A stretch of 64,000 nucleotides of DNA. It comes from Azospirillum brasilense. Lineage in GTDB: Bacteria > Pseudomonadota > Alphaproteobacteria > Azospirillales > Azospirillaceae. The notes beneath the pieces were generated by a model that saw only the letters and a program-made list of their open reading frames with translations, was not told where the DNA came from and searched no databases. The translations under genes were made by a program, and so were the position numbers. The number at the start of each line of letters is the position of its first letter. Positions within the stretch are counted from its first letter, which is position 1. Positions 11,221 through 19,926 of the stretch are shown here, piece after piece. The stretch is from NCBI RefSeq assembly GCF_005222205.1, contig NZ_CP032345.1, forward strand, positions 1,305,001 through 1,369,000, read 5' to 3'.

Positions 11221-12762
11221 TCAGGCGACGGCGCGCAGGTCGGTGTCGCGCGCCCCGCTCCGGAGGTCCTGGTCCAGGCTGTCGGCGGCGATCCAGCCCG
11301 ACATCAGCACCATCGGCATGCCCGGCCCCGGATGGGCGGCCCCACCGGCCAGATACAGCCCCTCCACGTCGCGGGAGCGGTTGCCCGGCTTGAAGGCGCC
11401 CATGAAGCGACCATGGCTGGCCAGCCCGTAGATGGCGCCGTTCAGCACGCGGTAGCGGTCGTGGATGTCCTGCGGGGTCAGGACGCGCTCGACGCGGATG
11501 CGGTCCTCCAGGTCGGCCATGCCGGCGGTGCGCTTCAGCTTGTCGAAGACCACGCGGCGGTAGTCCGGCAGCATCCGCGACCAGTCGTGGTGCGGCCGCA
11601 GGTAGGGGGTGTGGACCAGCACATAGAGCGCCTCGCCCCCCGGCGGCGCCACGCCGGGCTCGGTGCGGGCGGGGGCGGCGATGTAACAGGTCGGGTCGGG
11701 CGCCGGCTCGCCGCGGCGGTAGATCCATTCGAACTCCTCCGCCGGGTCGCGGGAGAAGACGAAGTCGTGGTGCAGCAGATGGTCGTAGCCGCGGTCGAGC
11801 CCGAGATAGAAGACCACGCCCGAGCAGGCCGGCTCGTAGCGGCGGCGCTTGCGGAAGCGCTTGGCCGGGGCGCCGCCCACCAGCTCCTCGTAGGTGCGGA
11901 CGGAATCCATGTTGGACACCACCGCCGACACCGGGATGCGCTCCCCACTCTCGGTCTCGACGGCGGTGACGCGCTTGTCGGTCACCTCCAGCCGGCGCAC
12001 GCCGGTGCCGGTGCGGATCTCGACGCCGAGGCGCCGGGCCACCCGCTCCAGCGCCAGCGGAACGGCGCGGGTGCCGCCCATCGGATACCAGACGCCGTCG
12101 TTGGTCTGCATGTGCGCGATGGCGCAGAGCACCGCCGGGGAGCCGTAGGGGGAGGACCCGACATACTGGGTGAAATGGTCGAGCATCTGGGCGGCGCGGG
12201 CGTCGGGGACGTGGCTGCGGATGGTGCCGGCCACCGTGCTGCCCATGCGCAGCGCCAGCACGTCGGACAGGGTGCTGGTGTTCATGCTGTCGCGGAACTT
12301 CAGCGTGTCGCCCAGATCCTCCACCGACTTCCAGAAGAAGAAGCGTTCGGAAATGCCGTGCAGACGCTCCGACAGCGCCTGGAAGCGTCGGTAGCCCTCC
12401 CCGGCGCCGCGACCGGGAGTCAGCCGGTCGAGTTCCGCGGCCATCGCGCCGATGTTCTCCGACAGGTCGAGCAGGGTGCCGTCGTCGAAGAAGCAGCGCC
12501 ATTGCGGCTCCAGCCGGACCAGCTCCAGCTCGCGGTCGAGGTCGCAGCCGGCCTCCGCCAGGATGCGGCGCAGGACGCGCGGCACCGTCAGGATGGTCGG
12601 CCCCATGTCGAAGCGGAAGCCACCCTCCTCCAGCACCGCCGCCTTGCCGCCGACCCAGCCGTTCTTCTCCAGAAGCACGACCTTGTGGCCGCGCGCCGCC
12701 AGAACCACCGCCGACGCCAGCCCGCCCAGGCCGCCGCCGATCACCGCGATCCGATCCGTCAT
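11221..12762 (-). CDS. CrtI/CrtN-family carotenoid desaturase
   Basis: A 513-residue FAD-dependent amine-oxidase-fold desaturase. The N-terminal dinucleotide-binding motif is AVIGGGLGGLASAVVLAARG, followed by WVGGKAAVLEE, RFDMGPTILTVP and a C-terminal FAD block LYLAGGAAHPGPGMP. The family introduces conjugated double bonds into phytoene (CrtI) or dehydrosqualene/squalene (CrtN). The start overlaps the preceding desaturase stop as ATGA. Neighbouring genes favour the C30 (CrtN) role, but sequence alone cannot separate CrtI, CrtN and CrtD. Confidence 0.85.
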   Translation of the reverse strand: MTDRIAVIGGGLGGLASAVVLAARGHKVVLLEKNGWVGGKAAVLEEGGFRFDMGPTILTVPRVLRRILAEAGCDLDRELELVRLEPQWRCFFDDGTLLDLSENIGAMAAELDRLTPGRGAGEGYRRFQALSERLHGISERFFFWKSVEDLGDTLKFRDSMNTSTLSDVLALRMGSTVAGTIRSHVPDARAAQMLDHFTQYVGSSPYGSPAVLCAIAHMQTNDGVWYPMGGTRAVPLALERVARRLGVEIRTGTGVRRLEVTDKRVTAVETESGERIPVSAVVSNMDSVRTYEELVGGAPAKRFRKRRRYEPACSGVVFYLGLDRGYDHLLHHDFVFSRDPAEEFEWIYRRGEPAPDPTCYIAAPARTEPGVAPPGGEALYVLVHTPYLRPHHDWSRMLPDYRRVVFDKLKRTAGMADLEDRIRVERVLTPQDIHDRYRVLNGAIYGLASHGRFMGAFKPGNRSRDVEGLYLAGGAAHPGPGMPMVLMSGWIAADSLDQDLRSGARDTDLRAVA

Positions 12763-14312
12763 GCCAATCCCCCCGCTACGGCCCGCTTGGGCAGGCCGGA
12801 CAGTCCCATGGTTTCGCTGCGCCAGGGCGTCGGCAGGCCCAGTTCCGAGGCCAGCAGCCGCGACGTGATGCGCGCGCCTTCGAAGATCACCGGCAGGCCG
12901 CTGCCGGGGTGGGTGCCGCCACCGACGAGATAGACGCCGTCCAGATCCTCGAACCGGTTGTGCGGACGCAGGTGGAGCATCTGGTCCAGGCTGTGCGCCA
13001 AGTTGAAGGTGGCGCCGCGGTGCACGGCGAACTGGCGGTCCCAGTCGGCCGGCGTCACCACGCGCTCCACCCGGATGCGGCGCTCCAGATCGCTCAGGCC
13101 GAAGCCGGCCAGCCGGTCGAGCACGAGGCGGCGGTAGCGCGGCGCCTCGGCCGTCCAGTCGATGTGGCCGCGCTGGTGGCCGACCGGCACCAGGATGTAG
13201 AGGGTGCTGCCGCCGGGCGGAGCCAGATCGGGGTCGCTGACGCAGGCGTTCTGCACGTAGATCGACGGGCGGCGCGGCATCTCGCGGCCATCCTCGATCT
13301 CGGCGAGGTTGCGGGCGTAATCCTCCGCCAGATAGACGGTGTGGTGGTCCAGCCCCTCCATCCGCCCCTCGATCCCGAGATAGAGCATGAAGGTGGAGCA
13401 GGAGAATTTCTTGGTGGCGATGCGGGCGTCGCTCCAGCGGCGGCGCAGATCGTCGGGCACCAGCGTGGTCATCGCGCGGGCGAAGTCGGCGTTGATGACC
13501 AGCGCGTCGGCCGGATACTCGCCGGCCTCCGTCCGCACCCCCACGGCGCGGCGGCCCTGGAAGCGGATGTGGCGCACCGTCTCGTTCAGCCGCACGGTGA
13601 CGCCGAGGCTCTCGGCTACCCGCCGCATCGCCTCCATCACCGCCTCGGTGCCGCCGCGCGGGTGGAAGACGCCGTGCTCATGCTCCAGGAAGGACAGGAT
13701 GGTGAACAGGCTGGGGCAGCGGAAGGGCGACATGCCCAGATACTTGCTTTGGAAAGAAAAGGCGAGGCGGACGCGCGGGTCCTGGAAGTAACGGGACAGG
13801 TCGCGGTCGACCGAGCGCTGCGGCGAAAGCCGTCCCAGCGCCTTCAGCATCGGCAGCGACGCCAGCGCCCAGGGGCTGGAGAAGTCGGTTTCCAGGATCG
13901 GGCGGAACAGCTCCATCTTCGCGCGGTTGTCGGCCAGGAAACGCGGCAGGCCCTGGGCGTCGCGCGGGTCGAGGCGCGCGATCTCCGCCATCAGCGCCTT
14001 CATCTCGGCATGGACCCGCAGCTCCCCTCCGGCCTCGAAGACCAGCCGGTAGAGCGGGTCGAGGCGGATCAGATCGACCTCGTCCGACAGGCGGCGCCCG
14101 CAGGCCTCGAAGATCTCCTCCAGGATGCGGGGGTAGAGGAAGAAGGTCGGGCCGCTGTCGAAGCGGTACCCGTCGAGCGCGAAGCCGGCCGACCGGCCGC
14201 CGACGCGGTCCTGCCGTTCCAGCACGGTGACCTTCGCCCCGGTGAGCGCCAGGAGCATCGCGGATGCCAATCCACCGGGCCCAGCGCCAATGATCACGAC
14301 TTGCCGTTCCAT
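12759..14312 (-). CDS. CrtI/CrtP-family carotenoid oxidoreductase
   Basis: A 517-residue second member of the phytoene-desaturase family and the first gene of the leftward operon. Visible are VVIIGAGPGGLASAMLLALT at the N-terminus, RVGGRSAGFALDGYRFDSGP, and the C-terminal FAD block VYLVGGGTHPGSGLP. The start at 14312 (MERQVV) is placed where the family begins. A longer frame adds 79 unrelated residues. The pairing with another desaturase and a divergent aldehyde dehydrogenase suggests a CrtP-like terminal methyl oxidase making the carotenoid aldehyde. A plain second desaturase is the alternative. Confidence 0.8.
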   Translation of the reverse strand: MERQVVIIGAGPGGLASAMLLALTGAKVTVLERQDRVGGRSAGFALDGYRFDSGPTFFLYPRILEEIFEACGRRLSDEVDLIRLDPLYRLVFEAGGELRVHAEMKALMAEIARLDPRDAQGLPRFLADNRAKMELFRPILETDFSSPWALASLPMLKALGRLSPQRSVDRDLSRYFQDPRVRLAFSFQSKYLGMSPFRCPSLFTILSFLEHEHGVFHPRGGTEAVMEAMRRVAESLGVTVRLNETVRHIRFQGRRAVGVRTEAGEYPADALVINADFARAMTTLVPDDLRRRWSDARIATKKFSCSTFMLYLGIEGRMEGLDHHTVYLAEDYARNLAEIEDGREMPRRPSIYVQNACVSDPDLAPPGGSTLYILVPVGHQRGHIDWTAEAPRYRRLVLDRLAGFGLSDLERRIRVERVVTPADWDRQFAVHRGATFNLAHSLDQMLHLRPHNRFEDLDGVYLVGGGTHPGSGLPVIFEGARITSRLLASELGLPTPWRSETMGLSGLPKRAVAGGLA

Positions 14313-14375
14313 CCGCTTGTCAAACGCTCCCGAGCTGCCGACTTGTGTGAAGGCAGTTACGAACATGGACCGGAA

Positions 14376-15848
14376 ATGGATCACAGCCACAAAGCCACCT
14401 CTCCAGGCGTAACCCCTTGGACAAGCGGGGCCGGCGATCCATTTTCCATTGCGCGCGCGGCGTGGGCCGGCGGCAATACAGGCGAAAGACTGTCCATCAT
14501 CCGCAAAATCCGCCGCCGCATTGCGGCGGATGCGAAGGAACTCGTGCACACTCTGGCGACCCGCCCCGGACGCAGCGCGGCCGAGAGCCTGAGCGCGGAA
14601 ATCCTGCCGCTCGCCGAAGCCTGCCGCTTCCTGGAGCGCGAGGCCGCCGCGCTGCTGGCGCCGCGGCGCCTGGGCGCGCGAGGCCGCCCGGCCTGGCTGT
14701 TCGGCGTCGCGTCGGAGGTGCGGCGGGAGCCCTTCGGCACCGTCCTGATCGTCGGCCCCTCCAACTACCCGCTGCTGCTGCCGGGGGTGCAGGCGCTCCA
14801 GGCGCTGACCGCCGGGAACGCCGTGCTGGTCAAGCCGGCGCCCGGCTGCTCCGCACCGATGGAACGGCTGGCCGACTGGCTGGCCGAGGCCGGTCTGCCC
14901 GACGGGCTGTTCCAGCTTCTGGACGAATCACCCGACGCGGTGTCCGACGCGATCGCCGCCGGCATCGACAAGCTGGTGCTGACCGGATCGGCCGGCACCG
15001 GCCGGACGGTGGCCCGCCAGCTCGCCGATTCGCTGGTGCCCTCCACCATGGAATTGTCGGGCAACGACGCGGTGTTCGTCCTGCCGGGGGCCGACCTCGG
15101 CACGGTCGCCCGCGCGCTGGCCTTCGGCCTGCGCCTCAACGGTTCCGCCACCTGCATCGCGCCGCGCCGGGTCTTCGTGCCGCGCGCCCAGGCGGCGGCG
15201 CTGGAGGACGCCTTGACGCGCAGCGCGGCGGCGATCCCGCCGGCGGCGGTGCCCCTGCCGCTGCGGCGCCGGCTGGTCGGGCTGGTCCGCGCGGCGATGG
15301 CGGAGGGCGCCCGCCCGCTCGGCCCTCTGCCCGAGGACGCCGACCCGGCGATGGCACCGCTGATCGTGGCCGACGCGCGGCCGGGCATGGCGCTGCTGCG
15401 CGAGGAGCTGTTCGCCCCCATCCTGTCGCTGGTGCCCGTCCGCGACATGGAGGAGGCGCTGGAGGCCGCCGCCGCGAGCCCCTACGCGCTCGGCGCCTCG
15501 GTCTTCGGGCCGGAAGCGGAGGCCTGCGCGCTGGCCGGGCGGCTGGACGCCGGGACGGTGACGGTCAACGACCTGATCGTGCCGACCGCCGATCCCCGCC
15601 TGCCCTTCGGCGGACGGCGCGCCAGCGGCTGGGGCGTCACGCGCGGGGCCGAAGGGCTGCTGGAGATGACGCGGGTGAAGACCGTCTCGGTGCGGCGCGG
15701 CCGGCGGCTTCCCCACACCGACCCGCCGCGCGACGGCGACGCGGCGCTGATGCTGGCGGCGCTCCGCCTGCTCCACGGCGGTCCCGGCGCCCGCGCCGGG
15801 GCGGTCCGGACCCTGATCCAGGCCCTGCGCGACCGCCGGACCGACTGA
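14376..15848 (+). CDS. Aldehyde dehydrogenase, probable carotenoid aldehyde dehydrogenase
   Basis: A 490-residue NAD(P)-dependent aldehyde dehydrogenase. Visible are the proline/asparagine loop GPSNYPLLLPG (about 127-137), LVKPAPGCS, the Rossmann turn LTGSAGTGRTV, the general base Glu226 in MELSGND and the nucleophile Cys260 in NGSATCIAP. It starts at ATG 14376, only 63 bp from the divergent desaturase start, so both operons likely share a control region. Oxidation of a carotenoid aldehyde to the acid is the pathway step expected here (compare AldH in staphyloxanthin synthesis). The substrate is inferred. Confidence 0.85.
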   Translation: MDHSHKATSPGVTPWTSGAGDPFSIARAAWAGGNTGERLSIIRKIRRRIAADAKELVHTLATRPGRSAAESLSAEILPLAEACRFLEREAAALLAPRRLGARGRPAWLFGVASEVRREPFGTVLIVGPSNYPLLLPGVQALQALTAGNAVLVKPAPGCSAPMERLADWLAEAGLPDGLFQLLDESPDAVSDAIAAGIDKLVLTGSAGTGRTVARQLADSLVPSTMELSGNDAVFVLPGADLGTVARALAFGLRLNGSATCIAPRRVFVPRAQAAALEDALTRSAAAIPPAAVPLPLRRRLVGLVRAAMAEGARPLGPLPEDADPAMAPLIVADARPGMALLREELFAPILSLVPVRDMEEALEAAAASPYALGASVFGPEAEACALAGRLDAGTVTVNDLIVPTADPRLPFGGRRASGWGVTRGAEGLLEMTRVKTVSVRRGRRLPHTDPPRDGDAALMLAALRLLHGGPGARAGAVRTLIQALRDRRTD

Positions 15849-15861
15849 CCCGGAGACCATC

Positions 15862-16326
15862 GTGACGACAGCTTTGATTCTCGCCGTCCTGATCGGCGCC
15901 GTCGCCGGTTCGCGCACCATGCTCGCGCCGGCGGCGGTTTCCTGGGCCGCCTATTGCGGCTGGCTCGACCTGTCGGGAAGCTGGCTGTTCTTTCTTGGCC
16001 ACCCGGTCTCGCCCTGGGTCTTCACCGCGATGGCGGTTGGGGAGCTGGTCACCGACAAGTTGCCGAACACCCCCAGCCGCAAACGCCTCTTCCCCTTCGC
16101 CAGCCGCATCGCCAGCGGCGCCATCGCGGGCGCGGCCATCGGCGCGGACGCGGGGGCGTGGGTCCCCGGATTGCTCGCCGGCGGGCTCGGCGCGGTCGCC
16201 GGCACGCTCCTCGGCTACGAGGCGCGCCGGCGCATGGCCGCCGCCTTCGGCCGCGACCGGCCGGCGGCGCTGATCGAGGACGCGGTGGCGCTCACCGTCG
16301 CCCTGCTCGTCGTCGCCGCGGCTTGA
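15862..16326 (+). CDS. DUF4126-family membrane protein
   Basis: A 154-residue, strongly hydrophobic protein with about four membrane segments and glycine-rich stretches (AGAAIGADAGAWVPGLLAGG). The early SRTMLAPAAVSWAA block is characteristic of DUF4126. The start is GTG at 15862, after CGGAGA and 13 bp behind the aldehyde dehydrogenase stop, which implies co-transcription. Function is unknown. By position it could help place or organise the carotenoid product in the membrane, but nothing in the sequence proves this. Confidence 0.7.
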   Translation: MTTALILAVLIGAVAGSRTMLAPAAVSWAAYCGWLDLSGSWLFFLGHPVSPWVFTAMAVGELVTDKLPNTPSRKRLFPFASRIASGAIAGAAIGADAGAWVPGLLAGGLGAVAGTLLGYEARRRMAAAFGRDRPAALIEDAVALTVALLVVAAA

Positions 16327-16350
16327 GCCGCTGCTCGGAGACGGAGGGCG

Positions 16351-17460
16351 TCAGCGCGCCGCGGCGCCGCCCCGCTCCGGGAACAGACCCAGCAGACCCT
16401 CCCGGCTCGCCGGGCAGACGCCGCGCTCGGTCACCAGACCGGTCACCAGACGGGCCGGGGTGACGTCGAAGCCGTAATTGACCGCCGGGCTGCCGGCCGG
16501 GGTGACGCGGACGGTCTCGATCCGCCCGTCGGCGGTGAGGCCGGTCAGCTCGGTCACCTCGCGGGCGTCGCGCTCCTCGATGGGGATTTCCTTCACCCCG
16601 TCCGCCATGCCCCAGTCGATGGTCGGCGAGGGCAGCGCGACGTAGAAGGGCACGCCGTTGTCCTGGGCGGCCAGCGCCTTCAGGTAGGTGCCGATCTTGT
16701 TGCAGACGTCGCCGGTCGCCGTGGTGCGGTCGGTGCCGACGATGCACAGGTCGACCATGCCGTGCTGCATCAGGTGGCCACCGGTGTTGTCGACCACCAC
16801 CGTGTGGGGCACGCCGTGGCGGTTCAGCTCCCAGGCGGTCAGGCTGGCGCCCTGGTTGCGCGGGCGCGTCTCGTCCACCCAGACATGCAGGCGGACGCCC
16901 TCCTCGACAGCGACATAGACCGGGGCGAGCGCGGTGCCCCAATCGACGGTGGCGAGCCAGCCGGCGTTGCAGTGGGTCAGCACGTTCACCGGCTCGCCCG
17001 GGGCCTTGCGGCGGGCGGCCTCGCGGATCAGGGCGGCGCCATGCTCGCCGATGGCGCGGTTGATGGCGACGTCCTCGTCGCAGACCGCGGCGGCCTCGGT
17101 GTAGGCGGCCCCGGCGCGGGCGGCGGGCGGCAGCGGCGCCAAGCGGGCGCGCATCCGCTCCAGCGCCCAGCGCAAGTTGACCGCGGTCGGGCGGGTGGCG
17201 AGCAGCCGCGCGCCGGCCTCCTCCAGCGCCGCGTCGGATGGGTCGGCCCGCATGGCCAGCGCGACGCCGTAGGCGGCGGTCGCCCCGATCAGCGGCGCGC
17301 CGCGCACCAGCATGGCCCGGATGGCGTGGGCGGCCTCCTGCAGGTTGGTCAGCCGCGCGACGGCGAAATCATGCGGCATCCGCGTCTGGTCGATGATCTC
17401 CACAGACCAGCCGTCCTGCGCCAGCCAGATCGTGCGATAGGCCGTGCCGTCGATCTTCAT
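16351..17460 (-). CDS. mtnA: S-methyl-5-thioribose-1-phosphate isomerase
   Basis: A 369-residue enzyme of the methionine salvage pathway that converts methylthioribose 1-phosphate to the ribulose form. The catalytic Cys164 lies in [10 protein letters not shown] and Asp244 in [25 protein letters not shown] is the conserved phosphate-binding region. The ATG at 17460 follows GGGGAG. A longer frame starting at 17514 lacks a family match. The gene is convergent with the DUF4126 gene. No other mtn genes are nearby. Confidence 0.95.
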   Translation of the reverse strand: MKIDGTAYRTIWLAQDGWSVEIIDQTRMPHDFAVARLTNLQEAAHAIRAMLVRGAPLIGATAAYGVALAMRADPSDAALEEAGARLLATRPTAVNLRWALERMRARLAPLPPAARAGAAYTEAAAVCDEDVAINRAIGEHGAALIREAARRKAPGEPVNVLTHCNAGWLATVDWGTALAPVYVAVEEGVRLHVWVDETRPRNQGASLTAWELNRHGVPHTVVVDNTGGHLMQHGMVDLCIVGTDRTTATGDVCNKIGTYLKALAAQDNGVPFYVALPSPTIDWGMADGVKEIPIEERDAREVTELTGLTADGRIETVRVTPAGSPAVNYGFDVTPARLVTGLVTERGVCPASREGLLGLFPERGGAAAR

Positions 17461-17605
17461 ACGCCATACTCCCCGCGCTCGATGCTGCTTCGGCCTTTCG
17501 GCCCGGCGCGACAATAGGGGGTGGCGCGGCGCGGTTCAACGGGCGTACCCAGGGAACAGGAGCCTGCAAAAAAGTGTTGGTCCGCCACGAAAGCCACCAC
17601 CGTCC

Positions 17606-19315
17606 ATGCCCCGAAGCACCGTCCCCATGCCCCTCCGCGCCCTGCGATCCAAAGGTTCCCCTCTGCTCTACCGGATGCCGGGATCGGCGCTGGTGCTGAT
17701 GGTCTGCGCGGTGGCGCTGCTGCTGACGCTCGGCCTGTCGGCCAGCTTCGCGTTGCGCGACCGGTCGGCGGCCCTGCAGCACGCCCAGGACACCGCCGGC
17801 AACGCCAGCCTGCTGGTCGCCGAGCATGCGGCCCGGCTGGTGGAGACCAGCGACCTGATCCTGAAGCAGGCGGTCCAGCTCGCCGGACCGGCGGACGCCC
17901 CGCTGCCCGGCGACCGGGCGGGGTGGGAGCGTTACGCGGCGCTGGTGCGGGGCACGCCCTATCTGGTGTCGATCTGGCTGTTCGACGCCGAGGGGAACGC
18001 CGTCCTGACCACCCGCCGCTTTCCCACCCCGGCGATGAACGTCGCCGACCGCGATTACTTCGTGGCCCAGCGGACCGGCGGCAGCGAGGCGGGCGGCCAT
18101 CTCTTCATCACCGCCCTGGACAACAGCCGGTACAGCCAGGAGCCGCTGATCCTGCTCGCGCGACCGCTGGCCGCCGCACCGGGTCAATTCCGCGGCGTGG
18201 CCCTCGTCGCCGTCTCGCCGCGCTACGTCCGCGACATCTACAAGAGCTTCGACTTCGACTACGCACGTTCCATCACCCTGCGCCGGGCCGACGGCACGGT
18301 GCTGCTGCGCGAGACCCAGGGGCCGGACGCCACCGACAGCGCCGCGGCGGAGGCCGCCGGGGAGCCGGAGATCACCGCGCTCCGCCGGGTCGACAGCGTG
18401 CCGCTGACCGCGGAGGTGGCCATCCCGGTGAGCAGCGTCATGGAGCGCTGGCAGGGGCAGCTCTGGACCTACATCTCCTACGCGCTGGCGGCGCTGGCCG
18501 CGGTGTCGGTGATCGGCGGGATGGCCTTGCAGCGCGCCCGGCGGGAGCGGCAGGCGGAGAACGCGCTCCAGCACGCCTACGACACGCTTGAGGAACGGGT
18601 CCACCAGCGCACCGCGGAGCTGGAACAGACCAACGCCCAGCTTGAAACGGCGGTGACCGACAAGGAGGTCCTGCTGAAGGAGGTCCAGCACCGGGTGAAG
18701 AACAACCTCCAGGTCATCTGCAGCCTGTTGCGCCTCCAGGCCGCCCGCATCGACGAGCCGGCCCGCCGCGCCTTCGACGAGAGCCTGCGCCGCATCCAGT
18801 GCATGAGCCTGATGCAGGAGCTGCTCTACCGCTCCGACCAGCCGGCGCGCATCGATTTCGCCGATTACCTGCGCCAGCTCTGCGACGGGCTGGTCCGCTC
18901 GACCAACCCGACCGGGGCGCGGCTGACGGTGAACGCCCCCCAGCCCTGGAGCCTGGACGTCGATCAAGCCACCCCGCTCGCCCTGATCGCCAGCGAACTG
19001 GTCTCCAACGCGCTGCTCCACGCCTTCCCCCTCGGCCATCCCGGCACGATCACGGTCACGCTGCTGCCGGAGGGGGAGGAGGGCATGACGATGGTGGTGC
19101 GCGACGATGGAACCGGCCTGCCGCCGGATCCGTCGGCCGTCCAGCACCGCGCGACCGACAAGCGTCAAAGCGGGCTGGGGCTGGTCCTGGTCCGGGCGCT
19201 GTCCCAGCAGGCCGGGGCGCAGGTGACCATCGAGCGCCAGCCGGACGGCGGGCCGGGCACCCGCTTCATCGTGTCGGTGCCGACCCTTTCGAAAGCCCAG
19301 ACGAAGGCAGCCTGA
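17606..19315 (+). CDS. Membrane sensor histidine kinase, HisKA_2 type
   Basis: A protein of about 569 residues. An N-terminal membrane helix (about 25-47), a periplasmic Cache/PDC-like sensor region and a second helix near 295-315 lead into a coiled-coil linker and the phospho-acceptor helix EVQHRVKNNLQV (His362). The HATPase domain shows SELVSNALLHAF, the RDDGTGLP G1 box and the GLGLVLVRAL G2 box. The acceptor sequence marks the HisKA_2 subfamily common in alphaproteobacteria, which signals to stand-alone regulators. No response regulator is adjacent. The start is uncertain; 17606 and 17627 both have weak ribosome sites. Confidence 0.88.
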   Translation: MPRSTVPMPLRALRSKGSPLLYRMPGSALVLMVCAVALLLTLGLSASFALRDRSAALQHAQDTAGNASLLVAEHAARLVETSDLILKQAVQLAGPADAPLPGDRAGWERYAALVRGTPYLVSIWLFDAEGNAVLTTRRFPTPAMNVADRDYFVAQRTGGSEAGGHLFITALDNSRYSQEPLILLARPLAAAPGQFRGVALVAVSPRYVRDIYKSFDFDYARSITLRRADGTVLLRETQGPDATDSAAAEAAGEPEITALRRVDSVPLTAEVAIPVSSVMERWQGQLWTYISYALAALAAVSVIGGMALQRARRERQAENALQHAYDTLEERVHQRTAELEQTNAQLETAVTDKEVLLKEVQHRVKNNLQVICSLLRLQAARIDEPARRAFDESLRRIQCMSLMQELLYRSDQPARIDFADYLRQLCDGLVRSTNPTGARLTVNAPQPWSLDVDQATPLALIASELVSNALLHAFPLGHPGTITVTLLPEGEEGMTMVVRDDGTGLPPDPSAVQHRATDKRQSGLGLVLVRALSQQAGAQVTIERQPDGGPGTRFIVSVPTLSKAQTKAA

Positions 19316-19322
19316 GGAACGA

Positions 19323-19898
19323 TCAGGGCCGCGGCGGCTCCAGCCTCAGATAGACCATGGCGGCGGCGAGCGCGCTGGCGTAGGCGTCCTCCCCGGTGCG
19401 CGGCGGCAGGTCGAGATCGCGCAGGATGCTGTCCAGCCGCAGGTCGACCGCGTATTTGCCGGGCGCCTTGGCCTTGCGGCCGTAATAGAGGCTGGACACC
19501 TCGATGCGCGGGTTCGGCAGGGCCATGCCCACCATCGGCTGCACCAGCCGGTCGAGAAGCCCCACGGTGAAGTCCAGGTAGTAGCCGACCAGCGGCCGGT
19601 TGCCGATGAAGGCCAGCAGGCGGGACAGCGCCGGCTCCGCCGGTTCGGTGGGCCAGAAGGACAGGATCAGGCGCTGGCTGGTCAGGACGCGGCTGCCGCG
19701 GATGCGCACCGCCGCGATGCTCCGCAGGTCGGCCGTGGCCGCGTCGAAGGAGGTGGCCTCGCAATGGATCGCCACCCGCTCCCCGCTTTCCTCCCCCGAC
19801 AGCAGAAGGGCGCGGTCGGGATGTTCGGGCACGGCCGGAACAACGGACGGCGCGACCGCCCCGTTGGCCACCACACCGGCAATGGTCTCGGTCGGCAT
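19323..19898 (-). CDS. DnaQ-like 3'-5' exonuclease family protein, possibly inactive
   Basis: A 191-residue protein with an exonuclease-fold pattern (AIHCEATSFDAA, RPLVGYYLDFTVGLL, TGEDAYASALAAAMVYL). The first motif normally reads D-x-E, and here His stands where the metal-binding Asp is expected. The second motif also departs from HNAxFD. It lies 28 bp downstream of the cNMP/CBS/DUF294 gene in the same direction, and from memory this pair recurs beside acetate permease genes in proteobacteria. It may be a binding or regulatory protein rather than a nuclease. Confidence 0.65.
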   Translation of the reverse strand: MPTETIAGVVANGAVAPSVVPAVPEHPDRALLLSGEESGERVAIHCEATSFDAATADLRSIAAVRIRGSRVLTSQRLILSFWPTEPAEPALSRLLAFIGNRPLVGYYLDFTVGLLDRLVQPMVGMALPNPRIEVSSLYYGRKAKAPGKYAVDLRLDSILRDLDLPPRTGEDAYASALAAAMVYLRLEPPRP

Positions 19899-19926
19899 GC
19901 CGCCTCCTCTCCCCGCTCCCGGCGGG

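Noticed and set aside
12909..14375. Long plus-strand frame leading into the aldehyde dehydrogenase
   Set aside because: This part is antisense to the second desaturase and lacks homology; the dehydrogenase begins at 14376.
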